From: Pseudomonas graminis
GTDB lineage: Bacteria; Pseudomonadota; Gammaproteobacteria; Pseudomonadales; Pseudomonadaceae
DNA length: 64,000 nt
Reading direction: 5' to 3'
NCBI RefSeq assembly: GCF_002093745.1
Contig: NZ_MTSB01000009.1
Location: 166,329-230,328, forward strand
Under the pieces are notes generated by a model that ran no database searches, had not been told where the DNA came from, and worked only from the letters and a program-made list of their open reading frames with translations. This document shows, piece after piece, positions 17,393-26,233 of this stretch (within the stretch, counting starts at the first letter, position 1; each line of letters starts with the position of its first letter). The position numbers and the translations under genes are program-made.

Positions 17393-17689
17393 ATGACACG
17401 AGCCGTACTGTTGGTGCTGTTGATCTTCGCGATTGCATGGCTTGCACAAAGCGGTGATGGCGACGAACGGCATTGCCCCGATAAAGACGCAGACTTTTTT
17501 GCTGACGCCATCAACGCCTATTTCGACAAACACCCACCCAACGCCGGAAAAGCCGTGAACATCGTCGACGGTGCGCGATACGACGATCGAACCCACTGGT
17601 GGACAGTGCCGGTCGACGTCGGTACTGAAAAGTTACAGGCACTGTTGAGCTGTGACGGGCACCTTGAACTCTCCAGGCGTACTGAATAA
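17393..17689 (+). CDS. small secreted or membrane-anchored protein of unknown function
   Basis: 98 aa with a GGGAGG ribosome site. The N-terminus MTRAVLLVLLIFAIAWLAQS is a signal peptide or single membrane anchor. The mature part has two Cys (RHCPDKDADFF and LLSCDGHLEL) that could pair in the periplasm and a RTHWWTVPVDVG strand. I recognise no domain family. It stands alone between two signalling genes with opposite or same-strand neighbours more than 100 nt away. Confidence 0.6.
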   Translation: MTRAVLLVLLIFAIAWLAQSGDGDERHCPDKDADFFADAINAYFDKHPPNAGKAVNIVDGARYDDRTHWWTVPVDVGTEKLQALLSCDGHLELSRRTE

Positions 17690-17975
17690 GCCGCCTCACC
17701 CAAGCGCGACGTGTCGCGCTCGCAATGAGTAATCGCCAGCCCCATCGCCAGGTCATGATCAAGACAATGGGCATGGTGGAACAGGCCGTCCCCGAATGCT
17801 GAAAACTGACAGCCGACAACGGCGCAAGGGCCATCGGGGCACCTCCCGTCTTTTGCAACCTTTCCACCACCGTCAGGTCGGAATACTCAGCAATTGATGG
17901 CATTTAGTTATCAGCCTGCACTTGGCCAAGTGCATCCCGGGCACCGGTCAGTGCGAATTACAGGAAGAGTCATTG

Positions 17976-20222
17976 ATGAATCATCAGGGCGATGAGCGCG
18001 ACCCGATCACACCGTTGAACCAGGATCGCATTACAGAGGTGTTGAAGGCCGCCGCTCACTCCGCATCGTGTTCGTCAGGCTCGCTGATAGTGTCCGGGGC
18101 ATCCGGTTGGGAACACGTTGCAGGCTTTGGCTCCTGCCATCATTCTGTCGATGAGGTGTGGCTGAGGACACTGTCGTCTTACGGCGATGTGGTACGTGTG
18201 GGTCACGATATCCCCACTGAACACCTGGACGCTGGCAGCGACAGAGGCAACTGGATCTACGTTGCCATACGCGGTTCCGTGCATGAACTGCTGGGCGCAC
18301 TGCTGCTGAGTAGCACCGACCCCGAAGCCGTATTCAGCGCTGCGCAACGTTACGCGCTTCAGACCCATGCGGCTCACCTGCGCACTTATCTGCAACCTGG
18401 TCGCGAGCCGGAAACGGCCAACCCGCTGGTGGGTTCTATCGAAAGGCTGCGATTGCTTGAGTCCGTGGTCATCAATGCCAATGACGCCATTCTTATTACT
18501 GAAGCCGAGCCGATTGACCTGCCGGGGCCTCGCATCGTCTATTGCAACCCGGCCTTTCTGGCGATAACGGGTTTCACCGAAGAGGAAGTCATAGGCCGCA
18601 CGCCACGCATACTTCAGTGCGAAGACACTCGTCGCGAAACACTGGATGTTATTCGCGATGCACTGACTCACTGGAGGCCGGTGGAAGTCGAACTCATCAA
18701 TACGCGCAAGGACGGCAGCCAGTTCTGGGTCGAACTGAGCATTGTCCCGGTGGCCAACGAAAAAGGCTGGTTCACCCATTGGGTCTCCGTGCAGCGGGAT
18801 ATTACCGAGCGCAAGGATTCTCAGCACCTCGCTGACCGGGCGCGTCTGGCGTGGGAAGAAAAGCTCGCCTTGCAAAGTCGGCTGGAAGAGCGCGAGCGGA
18901 TCTCCGAAGAGCTGGCCTACATCGCGTTCCACGATGAACTGACGGCACTTTTCAACCGCGCCTATCTCATGAACGAGTTGACCAAGGCGTTCGAAACCCT
19001 TGACCCTCGTTATGAACGCGCCACTGTGCTCTTTCTGGACCTGGATGGGTTCAAGGTCGTCAATGACAGCATGGGGCATCTGGCCGGCGACCAGTTACTG
19101 AAACGCGTTGCCAATCGATTGCAGAATTGCGTGCGCTCGGATGATGTTCTGGCGCGAATTGGCGGTGATGAGTTTGCAATTCTGTTGATGGGCAAGGATC
19201 AGCCGGAAACAGCGGTAAAGATGGCTGAACGCATTGTCAGTCAACTGCACACGGCCATTCAGATTGAAGGTCAGGACATCTTCATATCCTGCAGCATAGG
19301 GATTGTCACCGCCGGCGACAGCCATTCGAAACCCGAGGACTTGCTGCGTGATGCAGACGTGGCGATGTACGCGGCCAAGAAACAAGGCAGAGGACGCTGG
19401 AGCATCTTCAATGCCTCGATGCGCGAAGCGGCGATTGATACGCTGATGATCCAGAATGCGCTGCGCCAGGCCCTCGAAGACAAGGATTTCCTGGTGTTCT
19501 ATCAGCCCATCTACAGCGGGAGCAGCGAGCACCTGGTCGGCGTCGAGGCGCTGGTGAGATGGGATCATCCGGTCATGGGAATCATTTCACCGGATGCGTT
19601 CATCCCCATCGCAGAAGACCTCGGCATCATTCACGCACTGGGCGCATGGGTCATGCACAGAGCCTGTAGCGAGGTTCAAGCCTGGCGCAAGAAGTTCTCG
19701 CACCTGGACCTGAGGCTTAACGTGAATGTGTCCGGAAAAGAACTCAGCCATCCCGGATTCGTCGAGCAGGTGACCCGGATCATTGCATCGACCGGGTTGC
19801 CTGCAACACAACTTCAGATAGAAGTCACCGAATCGGTTTTTCTCTATCAACCTGACGCGATAGCCGAAATTCTTCGGCAGATTCGTGAACTGGGCGTGCG
19901 CGTGGCGCTTGACGACTTCGGCACGGGATACAGCTCATTGGGCTACATCGACCGTTACCCGATAGATGCCGTGAAAATAGACCGGTCCTTCGTCTCCAGA
20001 ATGATGACCTACAGCCGGAGCGAGGCCATTGTCAGCAGCATCCTGTCTCTGGGCCGGGCACTGAGTCTGGACATAACCGCTGAAGGTGTGGAAACCGTGG
20101 AACAATACAATCGCCTGCAGAACATGGGATGCCCGTATTTCCAGGGTTACTTCCTGAACCGGCCAATGCGACCGGAAGCCCTGGAGGAAATCATGAGGTC
20201 GGTTGCAGAGTGCAGTGTCTGA
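17976..20222 (+). CDS. PAS-GGDEF-EAL c-di-GMP signalling protein
   Basis: 748 aa from the ATG at 17976, with AGGAAGAG upstream; the frame opens 54 nt earlier. Residues 1-150 resemble a divergent GAF-like input domain, ~155-275 a PAS/PAC pair (ILITEAEPIDLPGPRIVYCNPAF, NTRKDGSQFWVELS), ~310-475 a GGDEF domain with intact GGDEF near residue 395 and an RSDD inhibitory site five residues before it, and ~495-740 an EAL domain with VEALVRW, DDFGTGYSS and the QGYFLNRP end. Both catalytic motifs look active, so cyclase, phosphodiesterase or switching activity is possible. It has no membrane segment. The AlaLeuTrp-type substitutions common in inactive copies are not seen. Confidence 0.9.
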   Translation: MNHQGDERDPITPLNQDRITEVLKAAAHSASCSSGSLIVSGASGWEHVAGFGSCHHSVDEVWLRTLSSYGDVVRVGHDIPTEHLDAGSDRGNWIYVAIRGSVHELLGALLLSSTDPEAVFSAAQRYALQTHAAHLRTYLQPGREPETANPLVGSIERLRLLESVVINANDAILITEAEPIDLPGPRIVYCNPAFLAITGFTEEEVIGRTPRILQCEDTRRETLDVIRDALTHWRPVEVELINTRKDGSQFWVELSIVPVANEKGWFTHWVSVQRDITERKDSQHLADRARLAWEEKLALQSRLEERERISEELAYIAFHDELTALFNRAYLMNELTKAFETLDPRYERATVLFLDLDGFKVVNDSMGHLAGDQLLKRVANRLQNCVRSDDVLARIGGDEFAILLMGKDQPETAVKMAERIVSQLHTAIQIEGQDIFISCSIGIVTAGDSHSKPEDLLRDADVAMYAAKKQGRGRWSIFNASMREAAIDTLMIQNALRQALEDKDFLVFYQPIYSGSSEHLVGVEALVRWDHPVMGIISPDAFIPIAEDLGIIHALGAWVMHRACSEVQAWRKKFSHLDLRLNVNVSGKELSHPGFVEQVTRIIASTGLPATQLQIEVTESVFLYQPDAIAEILRQIRELGVRVALDDFGTGYSSLGYIDRYPIDAVKIDRSFVSRMMTYSRSEAIVSSILSLGRALSLDITAEGVETVEQYNRLQNMGCPYFQGYFLNRPMRPEALEEIMRSVAECSV

Positions 20223-20246
20223 TTCAGGTATCCCGCACCCAGGCTG

Positions 20247-20990
20247 TCAGGTAGGGGTAACAAGCCGCTCGAGCGCATCAACTGCTGCACTGCACCACTC
20301 AGTCACCTCATCGAATTTGTACTCAACTGCGGAGGCGTCGGTGATTTCAACTTCAAGCTCTGCCTTCGACCCGGAGTTGTCGAACAAGTACGCTCGACTT
20401 GACGCCTGAATAGCTTCAGGGAGCAATGCCAGACACCTCTGATAACGGGCACGTATCCTGTCTGGCGTAACGTTATGCCCACCTTCGCCAACACGAATGG
20501 CAACCCGGTTGATATTGATTTCCGGATTTTCAGTAGCAACGAAATACAGGTAGGTACGGTATCCCAGCGATTTGGCTCTTCTGATGAAGTCAACCTTCGA
20601 GCGGTCGGACATCACCGTCTCAAAAGTGAAACTGGCGCCCTGTTCAAGCAATTGATGCCGGATAAAGTCGGCGACGACAGATGAGTGATACGAATTCACC
20701 TGAATCGCATCAATCATCAAAGACTGACCGACAACAGTGAAATGCCCAGCCTGAGCCACCAGTTGTTCTCTGACAATCAGCGAATGAGACGAGAAAAAAT
20801 CTTGAAACACCTGATGATCAGGGGTGATTGCGAAAGGCGAAAAATCTATGAAGCCGTTATCGATCGCCTCACGCTCAAGGTCGTCAGCATTAACGTATGT
20901 ATAGATTAAATCAGAAGCAAGAAGACGCTTGATGGTGCTTTTGCCGGAGCCGTTAGGCCCGGCGAATACCCGGAGCCTAGGAACCGGCAC
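20247..20990 (-). CDS. zeta toxin-family P-loop protein
   Basis: 247 aa from the GTG at 20990, which has GGGG 9 nt upstream; a TTG at 21011 would add seven residues. Walker A is GPNGSGKST near the N-terminus. VNADDLEREA, FTFETVMSDRSKVDFIRRAKSLGY and FVATENPEININRVAIRV are typical of the chromosomal zeta/UDP-GlcNAc kinase-like family. The GEGGHNV segment followed by Arg-rich RIRARYQR resembles the zeta substrate site and lid. It overlaps the end of the upstream 90-aa gene, consistent with a toxin-antitoxin or toxin-like pair. Known zeta toxins phosphorylate UDP-N-acetylglucosamine; whether this member is toxic cannot be told. Confidence 0.85.
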   Translation of the reverse strand: MPVPRLRVFAGPNGSGKSTIKRLLASDLIYTYVNADDLEREAIDNGFIDFSPFAITPDHQVFQDFFSSHSLIVREQLVAQAGHFTVVGQSLMIDAIQVNSYHSSVVADFIRHQLLEQGASFTFETVMSDRSKVDFIRRAKSLGYRTYLYFVATENPEININRVAIRVGEGGHNVTPDRIRARYQRCLALLPEAIQASSRAYLFDNSGSKAELEVEITDASAVEYKFDEVTEWCSAAVDALERLVTPT

Positions 20991-21249
20991 TGTTAGAAGC
21001 CCCAGAGCCAATCTTATAGCTGACGCCCGCTGTTACCTTACGACGGGGTTTGGAAGCACAAACGATTTGTTCGGTACCGTCTGCGCGCTCGGCGACGATA
21101 AAGCCACCCTTGGAAAGCACCACGGTCCGACCTGCCGCTTTGGCTTTCTCGTACGCCATGCGGGTGGCAAGGGAAGCCTGAGCAGGAATCAGCGCTTCGA
21201 GCTTTTGAGTGGCTTCTTCAGACAGCACGTTGTTGGCGGCTTTAGGCAT
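20977..21249 (-). CDS. small protein paired with the zeta-like gene, probable antitoxin
   Basis: 90 aa with an excellent AGGAGG ribosome site. The N-terminal half is helical and charged (LSEEATQKLEALIPAQASLATRMAYEKAKAAGRTV) and the second half carries a VLSKGGFIVAERADGTEQIV hairpin. There is no obvious DNA-binding motif and no epsilon-antitoxin similarity that I can name. The 3' end overlaps the zeta-like gene, so both are translated from one message. Small genes just upstream of chromosomal zeta-like toxins are often described as their antitoxins, and that is the basis of the call. Confidence 0.7.
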   Translation of the reverse strand: MPKAANNVLSEEATQKLEALIPAQASLATRMAYEKAKAAGRTVVLSKGGFIVAERADGTEQIVCASKPRRKVTAGVSYKIGSGASNSAGS

Positions 21250-21422
21250 GGTTCCTCCTGATCAATCTGCCCCGGATGAGCGTGAACGATTTCATAGTAG
21301 CCCGAAAAACTGCTTTTCGACACGGAACACACTACACCTTGTTTACCGGATGTGGCGTGGACACAGAGCCTGCCCCACCGGCGCCGTTCGCATCATCGGC
21401 CACCTGCTGAAGACTGCGCACG

Positions 21423-22796
21423 TCACACCAGCCAGTGCCACAACAGCAAGGTGCCGATAAGCCCGACCACCGAAACAATCGTCTGCAACACAGACCAGAC
21501 CCACAGGGTCTGTTTCAGTTGCAGGCCGAAATATTCGCGGACCATCCAGAAGCCGGCATCGTTTACATGGCAGAAAAACACCGAACCGGCCCCGATCACC
21601 AGCGCGATCAGCGATGCCTGGACCGGTGCAAGTCCGGCCATCATGGGCGCAAGGATGCCCGCCGTGGTAGTGGTCGCCACGGTGGCTGAGCCGGTGGCCT
21701 GACGCAGTGCGACGGCGATCAGCCAGGCGAGCAGCAGGTACGGCATGTGCGCGCCTTCTGCCACCTTGCTGATGGTCTGACTGACCCCGGCATCCAGCAA
21801 CGTCTGCTTCAGGCCGCCCCCGGCACCGATGGTCAGCAGCAGAACAGCGATGGGGGCAAGGCTTTTGCGCAGCGTTCCGCCGACATGGTCACGCGACAAT
21901 CCATTTGCCCAGCCCAGGCAAACCGTTGCCGCCAGTACCGCAATGCCCAGGGCTACCAGCGGTTCGCCGAGAAACTTCAAGGTCAGCGCGATGTTGCTTT
22001 CAGGCTCCATCGTGATTTTCGCCAGGGTACTGCCGAGCATGAGAATCACCGGCAGCAGGATGATCAGCAGCGAGATACCGAACCCTGGCTGGCGACGGGT
22101 ATCGGGTTTGGCGCTGAACAACTCGCCCAGCTCGGCGGGTTCTTCAATGTGCATGCGCCTGGACAGCCAGTTGCCGTAAAGCGGGCCGGCGAGAATCACC
22201 GCAGGCACGGCCACGCACAACCCCAACAACATGGTCAGGCCCAGGTCCGCGTGCAGGGCACTGACTGCGATCAGCGGTCCTGGATGTGGAGGCATCAACG
22301 CGTGCAGCGTGGTCATGCCGGCCAGCGCCGGAATTGCAATTTTCAGCAGCGGCTGCCCGGACTGACGCGCCATCACGAAGATGATCGGCACCATCAGGAC
22401 CAGCCCTACTTCGAAGAAAAGCGGCAAGCCGATGACCATTGCCACCAGCGCCATGACCCAGGGCAGCGCCCTGCCCTTGCCCAACTTGAGCAAGGTAGAC
22501 GCGATCCGGTCGGCAGCGCCGGACTCTGCCATCAAGGCCCCCAGCATCGCGCCCAGCGCAATGATGATCCCTGCTTCGCCGAGAATGTTGCCCGCGCCTT
22601 TGCTGAATGCCTTGGCAACCGATTCGGCAGGCAGACCCGCCCCTATGCCAGCGATAAATGTGCCCACAAGGATCGAGAGAAAGGGAGGAAGCCGGGTGGC
22701 GCTGATCAGCACGATGATCGTGGCGATGGCAATCAGGCAAAAAATAATCATGCGAGTGTCGTGAAACACCCAGGCAGCAGACGACAAATCCAACAC
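21423..22796 (-). CDS. gntP: GntP-family gluconate:H+ symporter
   Basis: 457 aa from a GTG; an ATG 45 nt inside (22751) is an equally possible start because ribosome-site evidence is weak at both. The protein has about twelve to fourteen hydrophobic segments and GntP-family landmarks: GAGNILGEAGIIIALGAMLG, GLPLFFEVGLVLMVPI, TTLHALMPPHPGPLIAV (the PPHPGP motif near the substrate path), RQATGSATVATTTTAGI and GSVFFCHVNDAGFW. It imports gluconate or a related aldonate across the inner membrane. No gluconokinase gene is adjacent; an SMP-30 lactonase that could generate aldonates lies 1.7 kb away. Confidence 0.9.
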   Translation of the reverse strand: MLDLSSAAWVFHDTRMIIFCLIAIATIIVLISATRLPPFLSILVGTFIAGIGAGLPAESVAKAFSKGAGNILGEAGIIIALGAMLGALMAESGAADRIASTLLKLGKGRALPWVMALVAMVIGLPLFFEVGLVLMVPIIFVMARQSGQPLLKIAIPALAGMTTLHALMPPHPGPLIAVSALHADLGLTMLLGLCVAVPAVILAGPLYGNWLSRRMHIEEPAELGELFSAKPDTRRQPGFGISLLIILLPVILMLGSTLAKITMEPESNIALTLKFLGEPLVALGIAVLAATVCLGWANGLSRDHVGGTLRKSLAPIAVLLLTIGAGGGLKQTLLDAGVSQTISKVAEGAHMPYLLLAWLIAVALRQATGSATVATTTTAGILAPMMAGLAPVQASLIALVIGAGSVFFCHVNDAGFWMVREYFGLQLKQTLWVWSVLQTIVSVVGLIGTLLLWHWLV

Positions 22797-23155
22797 AGAC
22801 CCCCTATCGTTCGTTTTACGGTCAGGCGCTTTTCAGCGCGCTACCTCAAAGAGAACCGAAACAATTAGTTTCAATTTTCCGAACAATACCGGAACAGGAG
22901 CCTGCGCCGCAGCTAAATATTCGGTCAGCCAGCACTGTCCTAATCAGCAAACCCGACGTTCGCAGAAACGGCTCGGGCAAAAATACCACCCGCTTCGGGC
23001 AAGATGCACCACACAAGTGATGTGGGTATAGTGCGAATGCAACGAGCGTTCAATGTGTGCGGTCCAACCGACAGAATCAGCGATAAGCCGGCATTGCGTC
23101 ACACACTAGCTGATCAAGCCACGATCAACTAACGGATCACTCGACAGGAAATCAG
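22797..23155. promoter_or_regulatory. divergent control region between gntP and the PAS-GGDEF gene
   Basis: No gene is seen in this 359-nt gap. Two inverted repeats lie upstream of gntP: GAAAC-AATTA-GTTTC at 22858-22872 and TTCCG-N8-CGGAA at 22877-22894. Either could be an operator for the gluconate permease. The part nearer the PAS-GGDEF gene is A+T-richer and probably holds its promoter, but no clear -35/-10 pair was assigned. Confidence 0.4.
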
Positions 23156-24433
23156 ATGACCTCATCCAGCCAGCGTCTTGCCTTGCTTGAAGCCGTCGTC
23201 GAGCAGTCTTTCAATGCGGTCTTGATCACCGACGCCACGCTGACCGATGGCGGCCCGTTCATCGTGTACGTCAATCCGGCATTTTGTGCGATGTCGGGGT
23301 ATACGGCAGAGCAACTGATCGGCCTGTCACCGAGAATTCTGCAAGGGGCGGACACCGATCCTCAGGTGATCGAGCGGATGCGCCAGTGTCTGGGCGAAAG
23401 CCTTTTTTTTGAAGGATCGACCGTCAACTACCGCGCCGACGGCAGTCCGTACATCGTCGAATGGAAAATTTCTCCGGTGCATGATGAGGCGGGCACCCTC
23501 TGCAACTTTGTTTCGGTGCAGCAAAACATCAGCCCGCGCATCCGGGCGGAGCGCGAACAATACTTGCTGGCGCAGGCGCTGAATGCGGCGCTTGATCCGA
23601 TCATCATCACCGACTGCAATTCCCTTATCGTGTTTGCCAACCAGGCTTTTCAGCAGGTCACGGGGTACAGCGCAGTTGAAGTCATGGGTCAGAACCCTCG
23701 AATGCTGCGCTCTGGCAAACACGATGATGTGTTTTACGGGCAGTTCAAGGAAGCGCTGGCAAGCGGCGAACCCTTTCGGACCACGTTCATCAACAAGCGC
23801 AAGGACGGCTCGCTGTTTTATGCCGAACACAGCATCTCCCCGCTGCGCAACGTAGAAGGCACGATCACGCATTACGTCAGCATCAGTCAGGACGTGACCA
23901 CGCGCCTGGGTCGTGAACAGAAGCTACTGGAGATCGCCCACAGCGACACGCTCACCGGGCTGGATAATCGAAGGGCGGCCGAGCACACTCTGGAGCGCAT
24001 GATCAGTACCGCATGGATATCGGGTAACTCATTCAGCCTGATCATTTGCGATATCGACCATTTCAAGCAGGTCAACGACCGATACGGTCACCCGGCGGGC
24101 GACGCCGCACTGAAAAGCGTTGCGTCCATATTCAAACACCAGATTCGAACGTTTGATGTGGCTGCACGATGGGGTGGGGAAGAGTTTCTGATCATGGTGC
24201 CCGACAGTTCACTGGAACAGGCCGTTGAACTGGCGGACCGCATTCGCAAAGGCATAGAGCGTCTGGAAATACCGGAAACAGGCTCGGTGACCCTTTCTCT
24301 GGGGGTCGCAGAACTGGGCCCGGGAGAAACTGCAGCGAGCCTTATCCAGCGAGCGGACAAGGCGCTCTATCAAGCCAAACGCCTCGGACGTAACCGCGTC
24401 GAGGCGGCGAGGACTGACAACGCGGCTTACTGA
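23156..24433 (+). CDS. PAS-PAS-GGDEF diguanylate cyclase
   Basis: 425 aa, cytoplasmic. PAS1 (about 1-125) begins RLALLEAVVEQSFNAVLITDA and has the YVNPAFCAMSGYTAEQLIG core of LOV-like/PAS sensors, but no GRNCRFLQ cysteine loop. PAS2 (about 135-250) has VFANQAFQQVTGYSAVEVMGQNPRML and the KRKDGSLFYAEHSISP sheet. The GGDEF domain (about 260-415) has DTLTGLDNRRAAE, CDIDHFKQVNDRYGHPAGD, an intact GGEEF and an RTFD inhibitory site five residues before it. It should make c-di-GMP under product inhibition. It lies between gntP and the SMP-30 gene, without clear operon links. Confidence 0.9.
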   Translation: MTSSSQRLALLEAVVEQSFNAVLITDATLTDGGPFIVYVNPAFCAMSGYTAEQLIGLSPRILQGADTDPQVIERMRQCLGESLFFEGSTVNYRADGSPYIVEWKISPVHDEAGTLCNFVSVQQNISPRIRAEREQYLLAQALNAALDPIIITDCNSLIVFANQAFQQVTGYSAVEVMGQNPRMLRSGKHDDVFYGQFKEALASGEPFRTTFINKRKDGSLFYAEHSISPLRNVEGTITHYVSISQDVTTRLGREQKLLEIAHSDTLTGLDNRRAAEHTLERMISTAWISGNSFSLIICDIDHFKQVNDRYGHPAGDAALKSVASIFKHQIRTFDVAARWGGEEFLIMVPDSSLEQAVELADRIRKGIERLEIPETGSVTLSLGVAELGPGETAASLIQRADKALYQAKRLGRNRVEAARTDNAAY

Positions 24434-24465
24434 TACAACCGCGCGTCGCAATCAACAGCCCGGTT

Positions 24466-25482
24466 TCACGGCTGGCTGCCGGCAACCAGCACCGGCACTC
24501 TCAGCACTTTATTGGCCGCAGTGATGTACACCCAGTGCCGGGAGCCTGCCGAGCAAAACGCGAGATTGCCCGTGTCCTTGGCCTCCACCAGCAGCTTGCC
24601 CAGCAAGTCGCCGTTGGCCGAAAACACCTGAACACCTTCTTTGCTGCTGCTCCAGACATTGCCTTGCGCGTCGACCTTGACCCCGTCCGGGATCCCGGAC
24701 GCAATGTCGGCAAACACTTTACCGTTGCTCAGCGCGCCATCACGCACGTCGTAGACCATGATCCTGTGCGCCAGCTTCGGGTTTTTGAAGTCGTGAGCCA
24801 ATTGCGAGTCGGCCACATACAGCAGGCGCTGATCAGGCGAAAACGCCAGGCCATTGGGCGAGTGAAGTTCAGGCGTGTTCATCCTGACCACGGTGTCGCG
24901 CTCCGGATCGTAACGGTACACATACTCCCCGCCCTGCTCCGGTTTGCCCCCGTAACTCTCCGCCTTGTTCAGGACCCCAAATGTCGGATCACTGAACCAG
25001 ACACCGCCGCGCTTATCGACGACCACATCGTTCGGGCTGTTCAAACGCTTACCCTGGTACTTGTCGACCAGCGTGCGCCACTGGCCGTCGAGCTCCTGAC
25101 GCACGATCGCGCGCTCACCGTGCGAGGCGGCGATGATCCGGCCCTGGGCATCGCGAGCATGCCCGTTCTGGTAATGAGCAGGGTCCAGCCACGTACTGAC
25201 GCCACCGTGCTCTTTCCAGCTCATGACGGTGTTTGCCTTTACATCACTCCAGATCACGCCACCGTCGGGCAGGCACAAAGGGCCTTCCGCCCACTTTGCC
25301 TCAGCGGTCAGCACGAGTGCCTGCGCATCGGGCTGAACAAGTGTCGAAAACCGGGGGTTATTGGCTTCGATTTTCAGAGGCGACGCTGCATCGGAGGCCA
25401 TCACCGCACCGGCAGTCAAAAGCGCACCGCCCAGTAACAGCGCTGAAGTTTTCTTGCCTGGATGACGTGAAACTCGATTCAT
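24466..25482 (-). CDS. exported SMP-30/gluconolactonase-family protein
   Basis: 338 aa from the ATG at 25482 with AGGA upstream; the frame opens 30 nt earlier. An N-terminal signal peptide (KKTSALLLGGALLTAGAVMASDA) directs it to the periplasm. The six-bladed propeller pattern follows, with metal-site acids in AEGPLCLPDGGVIWSDV, RLNSPNDVVVDKRGGVWFSDPTFG, SPNGLAFSPDQRLLYVADS and IPDGVKVDAQGNVW. The PN, SPNG and PDG motifs are those of calcium-dependent lactonases. It probably hydrolyses a sugar lactone to an aldonate in the periplasm, which the nearby GntP could import. Two adjacent promoters are not evident; it is likely monocistronic. Confidence 0.85.
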   Translation of the reverse strand: MNRVSRHPGKKTSALLLGGALLTAGAVMASDAASPLKIEANNPRFSTLVQPDAQALVLTAEAKWAEGPLCLPDGGVIWSDVKANTVMSWKEHGGVSTWLDPAHYQNGHARDAQGRIIAASHGERAIVRQELDGQWRTLVDKYQGKRLNSPNDVVVDKRGGVWFSDPTFGVLNKAESYGGKPEQGGEYVYRYDPERDTVVRMNTPELHSPNGLAFSPDQRLLYVADSQLAHDFKNPKLAHRIMVYDVRDGALSNGKVFADIASGIPDGVKVDAQGNVWSSSKEGVQVFSANGDLLGKLLVEAKDTGNLAFCSAGSRHWVYITAANKVLRVPVLVAGSQP

Positions 25483-25841
25483 ACACTTCGTCCTGTCAAT
25501 CAATCGGCACAAGGGCCAGAGATACGTTGGGCAGCAGCGTCAGGCCTGAGTTTCACGATGAGCGGAATGTCGGGGTGGCGACTCACTCACAGGCATGCTC
25601 GCAGCCCTCGACAGACTGGAGCCGATCCACGCCGAACTTGAGAATGACGCCCAGTCCATAAGATTTCTTGCCAACGATGGAAAGAAGTCCCGTGGGCAAC
25701 CATGCCTGACGGGGTGCGCGGGGGGGCATGCGTGGTTCGATGAGTCTGAACCCCTCCTCAACCCCACTGAATTTTTCCGCTCGCGGCAACTCCGAACAGT
25801 AACGAACAGCAATCGATGATCACTCACCGGAGGAAACCTCT
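25483..25841. other. 359-nt intergenic stretch, nothing assigned
   Basis: Open frames on both strands here have composition unlike genes (Ser/Arg/His-rich, no recognisable motif, no ribosome sites), so none is called. The first bases carry the promoter side of the SMP-30 gene. A G-run (GGGGGGG near 25730) is the only local peculiarity. The last 30 nt include AGGAGG, the ribosome site of the DUF2945 gene. Confidence 0.4.
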
Positions 25842-26051
25842 ATGACCACTGCATTCAAGGTTGGCGACGCCGTACGCTGGAATTCCGAAGCGGGCGAGGT
25901 ACACGGCAAGGTCACCAAGGTGCATGTAAAAGACACTGAATTCATGGGCAAGCACCGGCCCGCGTCCAAAGAGGCCCCTCAATACGAAGTGAAGAGCGAC
26001 AAGACCGGACATTCAGCGATGCATCATGAAGACGCGCTCAAACACGTTTGA
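25842..26051 (+). CDS. DUF2945 / HVA1 TUDOR-domain small protein
   Basis: 69 aa with a GGAGGAAA ribosome site. The FKVGDAVRWNSEAGEVHGKVTKVHVKDTEF opening and the QYEVKSDKTGHSAMHHEDALKHV end match the small one-domain DUF2945 family, also called hypervirulence-associated TUDOR domain. These cytoplasmic proteins have an SH3-like barrel and no settled role in bacteria. It is probably transcribed alone. Confidence 0.82.
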   Translation: MTTAFKVGDAVRWNSEAGEVHGKVTKVHVKDTEFMGKHRPASKEAPQYEVKSDKTGHSAMHHEDALKHV

Positions 26052-26233
26052 CCCGACGCTAATCACACGTGCGCGCTGACCGCGTTGCAATCAGCCGCTC
26101 GATTACCTATATTCCAGCCCGGCGCTGTCTACGCCACCTACCGCGGAAAGGGCTGCGCCCAGGATTCTGATTCAATATTTCGTCCCTACGACTCCCGACC
26201 TTCAAGCGGACAAGGTGTGTACAAGGAGATCGT

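Noticed and set aside
18075..19079. 334-codon open frame on the minus strand
   Set aside because: Antisense to the PAS-GGDEF-EAL gene, without motifs or a ribosome site.
25540..25827. 95-codon minus-strand open frame in an intergenic gap
   Set aside because: Ser/Arg/His-rich, no recognisable motif and no ribosome site; nothing else supports it.
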